DNA from: Hymenobacter canadensis
GTDB lineage: Bacteria > Bacteroidota > Bacteroidia > Cytophagales > Hymenobacteraceae
Direction of reading: 5' to 3'
Length of the DNA: 64,000 bases
Assembly (NCBI RefSeq): GCF_027359925.1
Contig: NZ_CP114767.1
Span: 3,038,001-3,102,000, forward strand
Part shown: positions 57,339 to 64,000 of the stretch, in pieces
Layout of the letters: each line of letters opens with the position of its first letter
How positions within the stretch are numbered: position 1 is the first letter of the stretch
Program-made: the position numbers and the translations under genes
Notes under the pieces: generated by a model
Told to the model about the DNA's origin: nothing
The model's input: the letters and a program-made list of their open reading frames with translations, nothing else
Databases searched by the model: none

Positions 57339-58772
57339 TCACAGCCAGCGCAGCAGCAACCGTACCATGCGCTGCACTTTGGGCGTGTAGGGCGGGTAGA
57401 ACTGTTTGATGCCGGTGACGCCGATCCGCTGCTTGAGCACGGATTTTTCGTTGCTGAAGGCCAGGAAGCCGGCGTGGCCGTGCGCGCGGCCCAGGCCGCT
57501 GTTGCCGGCCCCGCCAAACGGCAGCTCCGGGTGGGCCAGGTGCAGAACCGTTTCGTTGACGGCCGCGCCGCCGGCCGGAATGTTGCCCAGCAGGTAGCGC
57601 TGGTTTTCCTTGCTTTGGGTGAAGACGTACAGCGCCAGCGGCCGGGGCCGGGAATTCACCTCGTCGGCGGCCTCCTGCAGGGTGCGGAAGGTGCGCACCG
57701 GCAGCAGCGGCCCGAAAATTTCTTCCTGCATGATGCGGCTGTCGGGGGCTACACCCTGCAGCACGGTGGGCTCGATGAAGCGCTGGCTGGCGTCTACGTG
57801 GCCGCCCAGGGCCAGCGTGGCGCCGTGCAGCTGGGCATCTTCGAGCAGGCCAGCCACCCGCTCGAAGTGGTGCTGGTTGACGATGCGGGCAAACGAGTCG
57901 GAGCCGATGACGCCCTGCCCGGCGGGGTCGTAGAAGCGACGCACCACAGCCCCGATTTCATCCAGCAGCGGCTGCTGCACGCTTTCATGCACCAGCAGGT
58001 AGTCGGGGGCCACGCAGGTCTGGCCCGCGTTGATGCCCTTGCCCCACACGATTTTCTCGGCCGCGTCGCGCAGGTTGGCGGTTTCGTCCACGATGGCCGG
58101 GCTCTTGCCGCCCAGCTCCAGCGTCACGCTGGTCAGGTGCTCGGCGGCGGCGCGCATCACCACCTTGCCTACCTGTGGGCTGCCGGTGAAGAAGATGTGG
58201 TCGAAGGGCAGGCGGAGCAGCTCGGTGGCCACGTCCTTGTCGCCTTCCACCACCGTCACCTCGGCCGGGTCGAACAGCTCGCGGGCCATGCGGCCCAGCA
58301 GCGCCGCCACGGTGGGCGTCATTTCCGAGGGCTTTATGATAACGCAGTTGCCGGCGGCCAGCGCCGAAATCAGCGGGTCGATGGCCAGGTAGAACGGGTA
58401 GTTCCAGGGCGCGATGATGAGGCAGACGCCTTTGGGCTCGACCTGCACCCAGCCGCGCGCACCCAGCAGGGCCAGCGGCGTTTCGGCAGGTTTGGGCTCC
58501 ATCCACTCCTTGAGGTGGCGCAGCGTGTGCTTGATTTCGGTTTGGGAAGGCCAGATTTCCGAAACGTCGGTTTCGGTGGTGGGCTTGCGGAAGTCGGCGT
58601 AGAGCGCCTGCTGAATGGCGGCGCGGTTTTCGGTAATCCAGCGGCCCAGCTTGCGCACCCGAACGGCGCGGGCCGCGGCATCCTCGCGGCGCAACCCGGC
58701 GCTGCGGGCCTGCTGCTGCGCAAACAGGTGGCTGATGGCTACTGAAGCAACGGACTCGGGGGCAGACGGCAT
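57339..58772 (-). CDS. Aldehyde dehydrogenase, ALDH3-like
   Basis: 477 residues. Catalytic Cys253 (GQTCVAPDY) and Glu219 (LELGGKSPAIV); NAD-binding APWNYPFYLAIDPLISALAA, FTGSPQVGKVVM and EEIFGPLLPV. A short N-terminus and the end HPELPFGGAGNSGLGRAHG are like class 3 fatty aldehyde dehydrogenases. It oxidises medium or long aliphatic aldehydes. Upstream of the GMC oxidoreductase gene, from which a 96-bp palindrome separates it. Confidence 0.94.
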   Translation of the reverse strand: MPSAPESVASVAISHLFAQQQARSAGLRREDAAARAVRVRKLGRWITENRAAIQQALYADFRKPTTETDVSEIWPSQTEIKHTLRHLKEWMEPKPAETPLALLGARGWVQVEPKGVCLIIAPWNYPFYLAIDPLISALAAGNCVIIKPSEMTPTVAALLGRMARELFDPAEVTVVEGDKDVATELLRLPFDHIFFTGSPQVGKVVMRAAAEHLTSVTLELGGKSPAIVDETANLRDAAEKIVWGKGINAGQTCVAPDYLLVHESVQQPLLDEIGAVVRRFYDPAGQGVIGSDSFARIVNQHHFERVAGLLEDAQLHGATLALGGHVDASQRFIEPTVLQGVAPDSRIMQEEIFGPLLPVRTFRTLQEAADEVNSRPRPLALYVFTQSKENQRYLLGNIPAGGAAVNETVLHLAHPELPFGGAGNSGLGRAHGHAGFLAFSNEKSVLKQRIGVTGIKQFYPPYTPKVQRMVRLLLRWL

Positions 58773-59096
58773 ATTGGGAGGGGAAAAGCGGAACAGATGA
58801 GGCGTGAAGCTGATACGTGCTACGGGCGGCTTCGATCAGCCAGCGGCCTGCCAAGAGGCGGGAAGTTAGTGGTTAGCTGCTGGTTATCAGGCAGGCAACC
58901 AACAGCCGAAAACCTACTGGTCTGTAAGCAGGCAACGCAGCCAGCACCAATGTCCTGCAGCGCTTCACTGCAGCGGCAGGCGCGTAAACAAGCAATAAAA
59001 ATCTATTTACCAAGCCATTATATATCTGAAAGCCGCACGAATTGCCGACTGGTTTACCGTAATTTCGCCTTGCCAATCTGCTATTTTCCTAGAAAC

Positions 59097-59729
59097 ATGC
59101 TTGATTTTCAAACGCTTGCTGCAGTGGATACTACCCACCACCAACGCAATGCGGCAACGGCCCCGGGGTTATCGGGTGCGTTGCATCCCCGGCGCCGCGG
59201 CCGCCGGCGGCGCCCGACCCCAACCGCGCTGCACGCTACCGGTGGGGGCAGCCCGGCACCTGTGTCGCCGCCGCTACCGGAGCCCCTGCACGAGCCGCTG
59301 GAACGCCTGCAGCAGCTGCTGGAGCTGCTCAGCAGCCGGTTTCCCGACTACGATGAGCAGGAGTTGAGCCGCCCACTGCAGCCCGGCGGCTGGTCGCGCC
59401 GCCAGATTCTGGGGCACCTGCTCGACTCGGCCACTAACAACTACCGGCGCTTCGTGCTCTGCCAGCTGGAGCCCGAGCCCTACCGCATGGTGCCCTATCA
59501 GCAGGATGGCTGGGTGGCCTGCGGCGCCTACCAGACGGCCCCCGCCGCCGAGCTGCTGCAGCTCTGGACGCTCTACAACCGGCAGTTGGCCCGCCTGCTG
59601 GCCCAGCTCACGCCCGCCGCCCTCGGGCACCGCTGCGAGTTCGAAAACGGCTACACCGTAACGTTGGGCTGGGTGATTGAAGATTACGTGGTGCATCTGG
59701 AGTACCACATCCGGCAGATTATCGGCTGA
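59097..59729 (+). CDS. DinB/YfiT-like metal-dependent protein
   Basis: Residues ~60-210 are a DinB_2 four-helix fold: LERLQQLLELLSSRFPDYDE, WSRRQILGHLLDSATNNYRR with first metal His, YQQDGWVACGAYQ, then WVIEDYVVHLEYHIRQI with the two C-terminal His. These are bacillithiol-S-transferase-like folds. From ATG 59097 the first ~55 residues are Arg/Pro-rich and unlike the family; GTG 59262 (VSPPLPEPLHEPLERLQQLL) is the likelier start. The far upstream frame to 58797 is rejected. Confidence 0.8.
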   Translation: MLDFQTLAAVDTTHHQRNAATAPGLSGALHPRRRGRRRRPTPTALHATGGGSPAPVSPPLPEPLHEPLERLQQLLELLSSRFPDYDEQELSRPLQPGGWSRRQILGHLLDSATNNYRRFVLCQLEPEPYRMVPYQQDGWVACGAYQTAPAAELLQLWTLYNRQLARLLAQLTPAALGHRCEFENGYTVTLGWVIEDYVVHLEYHIRQIIG

Positions 59730-59807
59730 GCAACTGCTGGTTTGGGGGGCGCGGGCACTATCCGGGGGGGTGCGCCGTTAGGGGAGCCTGTTCATTGGTT
59801 TTTCTGA

Positions 59808-60620
59808 ATGTTAGTTCTGTTTCCGCGCCCGTTGCGCTGCGTACGCCGGCTGATTTTGCCGACGGTTTTGGCTTTATTTTCCTTGAATCGGGCCGTGGCT
59901 GGCCCACCTCCGCGCCCCCGGCCGGCGGGGCTGCATCTGCAGGTACGGCGCGTGGCGCCCAACGTATTTGTACACACCTCCTACCACCGCTACGCCGGCA
60001 AAACCGAGCTGGCGGCGTCTAATGGACTCATAGTGAGTACCAGCAAAGGCGCGCTGCTCATCGACACGGCCTGGGACCCGGAGCAGACACTGGAACTGCT
60101 GCGCTGGGTGGCCGACAGCCTGCACCAGCGGGTGCGGCTGGTGGTGGTGTCGGAGGCACAGGAGGCGCGGCTGGGCGGCCTGGCCGTGCTGCGCGCCAAC
60201 GATATTAAGGTGTACAGCACGCCACTCACGGCCAAGCGGGCCGCCCGGCTGCCCTTCGGCGCGCCTACGCCGGCCATCAAGCCGTACACGGTCATCCGAG
60301 CGGGCCGCACGAAGCTGGAACTGTTCTTCCCCGGCCCCGGCCACAGCCCCGATAACCTGGTGGCGTGGCTACCCAAACAGCGCGTGCTCTTCGGCGGCGA
60401 CTTGGTGCAGGAAACCGCCGCGCAGCTGCTGAGCAGCACGGCCGAAACCAACCTGAAGCAGTGGCCCGCCACGCTCCGCAAGCTGCAGGCCCGCTACCCG
60501 CAGGCCGAAGTGCTGGTGCCCGGCCGCGGCCAATGGGGCAGCCCCGATCTGCTGGCTCATACGCTGCAGCTGCTGCGCAACGCCCCGCGCAAGCCCCAAA
60601 CGGCGCTCAACGGCCGGTAG
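59808..60620 (+). CDS. Metallo-beta-lactamase-fold protein lacking most zinc ligands
   Basis: 270 residues with a signal peptide (residues ~13-31, cleavage near AVA-GP). The fold is clear and B1-lactamase-like: APNVFVHTSYHRYAG, NGLIVSTSKGALLIDTAWDP, PGPGHSPDNLVAWLPKQRVL and FGGDLVQ. But the HxHxD motif is S-E116-A-Q118-E-A120; the active-site Cys of GGCLV is Asp198; and the last His of VPGHG is Arg240. Only His179 remains. It cannot bind two zinc ions in the usual way. Probably a non-enzymatic or altered-function secreted paralogue. Confidence 0.85.
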   Translation: MLVLFPRPLRCVRRLILPTVLALFSLNRAVAGPPPRPRPAGLHLQVRRVAPNVFVHTSYHRYAGKTELAASNGLIVSTSKGALLIDTAWDPEQTLELLRWVADSLHQRVRLVVVSEAQEARLGGLAVLRANDIKVYSTPLTAKRAARLPFGAPTPAIKPYTVIRAGRTKLELFFPGPGHSPDNLVAWLPKQRVLFGGDLVQETAAQLLSSTAETNLKQWPATLRKLQARYPQAEVLVPGRGQWGSPDLLAHTLQLLRNAPRKPQTALNGR

Positions 60621-60669
60621 CAGAGCGTGAGGTAGCGCCCTCGTCAGCAATACCCATAGGCTGAAAATG

Positions 60670-60703
60670 AAAAAAGCTGAGACCTAACGGCCTCAGCTTT
60701 TTT
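60670..60703 (+). terminator. Rho-independent terminator after lactamase-fold gene
   Basis: AAAAAAGCTGAG pairs with CTCAGCTTTTTT. Confidence 0.9.
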
Positions 60704-61070
60704 AACGTCCGTCGACGAAATCGGCGAACGGGCCAGCGGCAAAATTCCCACCCAATGCCACTGGATACTGGCGGCAGACAGCGCCGGCGCACTCTCTGCC
60801 TGCTGGCTTGCACCAGCTATATTCTGTTAGAAAAGACGGATAAGCTGCGTTTCAACTCCTCCACCGTCCGCTTTTTATTGCTCTTGAAACCAGGCCATTG
60901 CTGCCGAAAAAAGCCGGCCGAAACCGACGGCCGGCAGCAGGCCTGAATCGTGACACAATTTCGGCAGTTAATCAGGGGGTTACTACGTCGTAGTTAGCCG
61001 ATGCAGGTGCTGTATTGACTTAATGTGTTAATTTCGCAAGAAGTATCAGCCAGTAAAGCATTACTCCGCC
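60704..61070. other. Intergenic region, no gene seen
   Basis: About 370 bp. A possible AraC-gene promoter (TAATTTCG at about 61029, one base off TAnnTTTG) lies near the right edge. No credible ORF or RNA. Confidence 0.4.
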
Positions 61071-61940
61071 ATGAAGCTGCAGTTTGAGCCCATCCATCCG
61101 ACCGCCGACAGCTCGTTTACGCTGCTGCACTACACCCAGGTGCAAAGCGCCGGCCTGCTCTGGCACTACCACCCCGAGTACGAGCTGGTGTACATTCCGC
61201 AGGGCAGCGGGCGGCGGCACATCGGGCAGCATATTTCGCGCTTTGAGGAAGGTGAGCTGGTGCTTATCGGGCCCGACCTTCCGCACCTCACGTTCAGCTA
61301 CGGGCTGCCGGCCGGCACGCCGTTCGAGGAAATAGTGGTGCAGCTGCGCTCCGACTTCCTGGGGCCGGAGTTCTGGCAGCACCCCGAGCTGGCTGATATC
61401 CGGCACCTACTGGCCCGCTCGCACGAGGGCCTGTCGTTCGGGGGTATGACGCGCGCGGCGGCCGGCGACCTGCTGCGGGAGCTGCTGAACGCACCACCTT
61501 TCGCGCGCCTGCTGCTGCTGCTGCAGGTGCTGCAGCGCCTGGCCCAGGCCGCCCCCACCGACTACACGCCGCTGCACGCCGGGGCCGGCAGCCAGGCCCT
61601 GAGCGGCAAGGAGCAGCAGCGCCTGAGCCGGGTGTATCAGTTTGTGGAGCAGCACTACTTCCGGGCTACGCTCTCGGTGCAGCAGGTGGCAGAAGTGGCG
61701 CATCTGTCGGTGCCGGCGTTCTGCCGCTACTTCAAGAAGATGACGCGCCTCACGCTCACCGAGTTTCTGCAGGAATACCGCGTGGGCCAGGCCTGCCGCA
61801 GCCTTATCGACGAGGAGCTGTCGGTGACGGAAGTGTGCTACGCCAGCGGCTTCAACAACCTGTCGCACTTCAACAAAACCTTCCGCCGCTATACCGGCTA
61901 CAGCCCCACCGAGTACCGCAGACAGCGCGCAGCAGCGTAA
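61071..61940 (+). CDS. AraC-family transcriptional regulator with cupin sensor domain
   Basis: 289 residues. N-terminal cupin: LLWHYHPEYELVYIPQGSGR, FEEGELVLIGPDLPHLTFSY. C-terminal double HTH from ~190: RATLSVQQVAEVAHLSVPAF then CRYFKKMTRLTLTEFLQEYR, and SVTEVCYASGFNNLSHFNKT then FRRYTGYSPTEYR, the AraC signature. Ligand probably a sugar or related small molecule by family analogy. No sugar-use genes adjacent, so the target is unknown. Confidence 0.92.
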   Translation: MKLQFEPIHPTADSSFTLLHYTQVQSAGLLWHYHPEYELVYIPQGSGRRHIGQHISRFEEGELVLIGPDLPHLTFSYGLPAGTPFEEIVVQLRSDFLGPEFWQHPELADIRHLLARSHEGLSFGGMTRAAAGDLLRELLNAPPFARLLLLLQVLQRLAQAAPTDYTPLHAGAGSQALSGKEQQRLSRVYQFVEQHYFRATLSVQQVAEVAHLSVPAFCRYFKKMTRLTLTEFLQEYRVGQACRSLIDEELSVTEVCYASGFNNLSHFNKTFRRYTGYSPTEYRRQRAAA

Positions 61941-61974
61941 GCGGAACGCGGGTCGCCGGCCTGTTGTATAGCAG

Positions 61975-63120
61975 ATGATGCCGGCCCTTCCTGACCTGAA
62001 CCCGCCCCGCCACCGCGTTATTCCGACGCTACGCTGGATGCTGCCGCTGCTGTGGATGCTGCTGGGCGCCGTGCCGGCCGGGCCGCCACCTAAGCCGCTG
62101 CTGCTGCTGCCCGCGCCGCTCGGCATTCAGGCCACCACCTTCTCCGTTGCCGATGTGCGCGACGACCGGGCCGACCGTACCGCCGTGGCCTGGCTGCTGC
62201 CGGTACCGGCCCGCCCAGGCGCTCCGGCTGGCCCCGCCCTCGCCACCGACCTGCAGGGCGGCGCCGCCGAGGCGTTGCGGCAGTTTGTTTGGAAAAGCCT
62301 GCCGCGCACCACTGGTCAGAGGCCCATCGTCGTCCGGATAAAGGAGTTGCGCGTGCAGGAAACGGCCGCGCCGGGCGGGCAGGTGGAAGGCCGAGTGAGT
62401 GTGCGGCTGGCCTTTGAGTGGCAGCGCCCCGACGGGCCGCCGCTGCTGCTGACCGAGTACCGCGGCGGCGCCCGCTACGGCCGCCCGCTGACCAGCCCGG
62501 CCCTGGTGGAGCCCACGCTGCGCCAGACCCTGGCCGACGCCCTGCGCTACTTCAACGGCTGGATGACGCAGGCCGCCGACCACGACGTGCGACTCGCCAC
62601 GGCCGTGCAGCCCACCTTCCGCCAGGACCAGCGCCAGACCGAGCCCGACACCCTATTCTACGACCCCACGCGCCCCTTGCGCTGGGCGGATTTCACGGGC
62701 CGGCCACAGCCGGGCGAGTACGCGGCCACGGTGTTTCCGGGGTTTGCTTACCGGGGGCAGCCGCGGGTGGTGCGCGGGGTGGTGCAGCTGGGCCTCACGC
62801 TGCAGGTGTTTGTGGTGCGCAGCAGCTCCTGGGTGGGGCCCGGCCAGCAAACGCCCTACAACCTCAACCACGAGCAGCGCCACTTCGATATCGTGCGGCT
62901 GGTGACCGAGCGGTTCCGGCGCAAAGCCACCGCCGACAGCCTCACGGTGGAAGACTACAACAGCATCCTGCAACTGCAATACCTGAAGTCGTTCACCGAA
63001 ATGAACCGCCTGCAGGACCAGTATGACCTGGAAACCCGCCACGGCCAGGACGCCGCCACCCAGGAGCGCTGGAACCAGCGCATTGATGCCGAACTGCGTG
63101 GCTACGGCGTTATCCAATAA
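61975..63120 (+). CDS. Putative DUF922-type secreted zinc protease
   Basis: 381 residues. Signal/anchor hydrophobic stretch at ~20-40 (LRWMLPLLWMLLGAVPA). The N-terminal half is an uncharacterised beta-rich domain. The C-terminal half has LRWADFTGRPQPGEYAATVF, FAYRG and the zincin motif HEQRH (H299, E300, H303) in YNLNHEQRHFDIVRLVTERF, followed by QDQYDLETRHGQ. This fits DUF922. Predicted Zn-dependent peptidase of the periplasm or outer face; activity not shown. Starts at the first of two tandem ATGs. Confidence 0.8.
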   Translation: MMPALPDLNPPRHRVIPTLRWMLPLLWMLLGAVPAGPPPKPLLLLPAPLGIQATTFSVADVRDDRADRTAVAWLLPVPARPGAPAGPALATDLQGGAAEALRQFVWKSLPRTTGQRPIVVRIKELRVQETAAPGGQVEGRVSVRLAFEWQRPDGPPLLLTEYRGGARYGRPLTSPALVEPTLRQTLADALRYFNGWMTQAADHDVRLATAVQPTFRQDQRQTEPDTLFYDPTRPLRWADFTGRPQPGEYAATVFPGFAYRGQPRVVRGVVQLGLTLQVFVVRSSSWVGPGQQTPYNLNHEQRHFDIVRLVTERFRRKATADSLTVEDYNSILQLQYLKSFTEMNRLQDQYDLETRHGQDAATQERWNQRIDAELRGYGVIQ

Positions 63121-63126
63121 CGGACG

Positions 63127-63190
63127 CTGGCTCCTGCCACGCAAAAGCCCCCGCACCAAACTGGTACGGGGGCTTTTGCGTGGCAGGAGC
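63127..63190. terminator. Long hairpin, bidirectional terminator
   Basis: GGCTCCTGCCACGCAAAAGC with CCCCG pairs with its inverse, ending GGCAGGAGCC. Between convergent genes. Confidence 0.85.
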
Positions 63191-63199
63191 CGCGGAGAG

Positions 63200-63856
63200 C
63201 TAGTCTTTCACTTTCACCTTGCCGTCGTCAGCGTCGCGCTTTACTTTAGTACCGTTGGAGTACTCGGTTTTCCGGTCGCCATCCTTATCGATTTTCACCG
63301 TGGTGCCGTTGGAATACACGATTTTGGTTTCGCCGTTTTTCTTCTTGTCGTACTTCACGACGCTGGGGCCCGTGCGGCGCGCCGGGGCGCTGCGGGGAGC
63401 TTCCTCCACCACGCGGGTTTCCGTTACGGTGTAGGGCGTGCCGGCGTAGTAGGTGCCGCGGTTCGACGAGTACGTGTTGTACTGGTTGGGGTCCGTAACG
63501 ATGGTGCGCACCTCGCGGTCCGTGTCGTCGTTCACCTGCCGGATGGCAGCGTAGCGGCCGGTGGTGTCAGCAGAATAGCTGGTTTCGATGTCGTTGAGGC
63601 GACGGCCGCGGGTGTAGTAGGTCTTCTCGATGCGCGTCACGACCACCGTATCCGTCAGCTTGAGGTCTTCGGCAATCCGGTTGGCGAGCTGGTCGGCGTC
63701 GGTGCGGTAGGTGGTGGTGTCCACGCTGTTGTTCACTACCACGGCCGTATCTGCCGAAGGAGTGGTGGCGGCATCAACGGCGGCAGGCTTATCCTGGGAG
63801 CAGGAAGCGGCCAGCAACGTGACAGCGGCCGAGACGAAAAGAAGGGTCTTGTGCAT
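63200..63856 (-). CDS. Lipoprotein with charged C-terminal repeats
   Basis: 218 residues. Lipoprotein signal MHKTLLFVSAAVTLLAASC with Cys19. Asp/Thr/Val-rich middle, then a C-terminal tandem beta-hairpin-like repeat: KIVYSNGTTVKIDKDGD and KTEYSNGTKVKRDADDG, two copies of YSNGT-VK-D. No family recognised. Probably periplasm-facing and anchored to the outer membrane. Confidence 0.7.
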   Translation of the reverse strand: MHKTLLFVSAAVTLLAASCSQDKPAAVDAATTPSADTAVVVNNSVDTTTYRTDADQLANRIAEDLKLTDTVVVTRIEKTYYTRGRRLNDIETSYSADTTGRYAAIRQVNDDTDREVRTIVTDPNQYNTYSSNRGTYYAGTPYTVTETRVVEEAPRSAPARRTGPSVVKYDKKKNGETKIVYSNGTTVKIDKDGDRKTEYSNGTKVKRDADDGKVKVKD

Positions 63857-64000
63857 AAAAGAAAGATCAATGGAAACAGCATATAGCCCACTGGCTATAA
63901 TGGGGCCTGTTACGGCTGAGGTTGCGGCGAGGTTACGACCAAAGGTTGCGGCTGGGGTGATGGCAGGCCCGTTCGGCTGGGAGCCAATAAAAAACCGCCG
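63857..64000. other. Window end, no gene seen
   Basis: 144 bp, possibly promoter DNA of the lipoprotein gene; the last bases (AAAAAACCGCC) look like one side of a terminator hairpin cut by the window edge. Confidence 0.35.

Noticed and set aside
58860..58910. Third copy of the purM/purQ coding repeat
   Set aside because: TTAGCTGCTGGTTATCAG resembles part of the repeat but differs at too many positions to be called.
58797..59096. N-terminal extension of the DinB-like gene
   Set aside because: In frame and open, but low in protein-like character and passing through a promoter-like region (TAATTTCG near 59059).
1..64000. Prophage, integron or transposase genes
   Set aside because: No integrase, transposase, capsid, terminase or relaxase motif seen in any credible frame.

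Overview
The window is GC-rich chromosomal DNA of a Bacteroidota bacterium, most likely a Hymenobacter or close Cytophagales relative. Reasons: two proteins carry Por-type (type IX secretion) C-terminal sorting domains; several -7 boxes have the Bacteroidota form TAnnTTTG; families such as DUF6268, DUF4468, PorT-like barrels and the HD-PycTM architecture are typical of the phylum; Shine-Dalgarno sequences are mostly absent; and the protein sequences read as Hymenobacter-like throughout. No plasmid, phage, insertion sequence, rRNA or CRISPR array is visible.

Layout. 1-15.6 kb: the 3' end of polyphosphate kinase, small STAS-like and DUF genes, an outer-membrane protein, a very large phosphoesterase fused to an outer-membrane barrel, an HD-PycTM membrane protein, tRNA-Arg(CCT), a NarL/LuxR regulator, DUF1345, pncB, a possible immunity-type pair and a metal-binding HMA protein. 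15.7-28.8 kb: a nucleotide-biosynthesis block on the minus strand, in transcription order pyrD, pyrF, pyrE, purL, purQ, purC, an unknown gene, purD, purN, purF, purM. It encodes PRPP amidation through AIR and SAICAR formation (purE/purK, purB and purH are not here) plus the late steps to UMP. 29-36 kb: a possible small structured RNA, a DUF4468 protein, a fused aminolipid acyltransferase, a lipoprotein nuclease and a T9SS-exported repeat protein. 36.4-41.5 kb: a sigma-54 response regulator followed by a 1189-residue multi-PAS hybrid kinase, probably one signalling unit. 41.5-47 kb: flavoproteins and a three-gene type III polyketide synthase locus (FAD oxidoreductase, PKS, methyltransferase) that looks like a phenolic-lipid or quinone pathway. 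47-64 kb: histone-deacetylase-like hydrolase, tRNA-Val(GAC), envelope proteins, DJ-1/PfpI protein, thioesterase, DUF3616, GMC oxidoreductase with aldehyde dehydrogenase, DinB-like protein, a metallo-beta-lactamase-fold protein that has lost most of its metal ligands, an AraC regulator, a putative DUF922-type zincin and a lipoprotein.

The most distinctive non-gene structure is a set of eleven long imperfect palindromes of about 80-160 bp, nearly all intergenic, five of them in or beside the nucleotide block. One supplies the last codons and the stop of purN. A separate 31-bp repeat lies in frame inside both purM and purQ, adding low-complexity peptides to two enzymes of one pathway. These repeats, the orphan HD-PycTM protein, the type III PKS locus, the structured RNA candidate near 29.3 kb and the metal-ligand-depleted lactamase-fold protein are the best candidates for something not well described.
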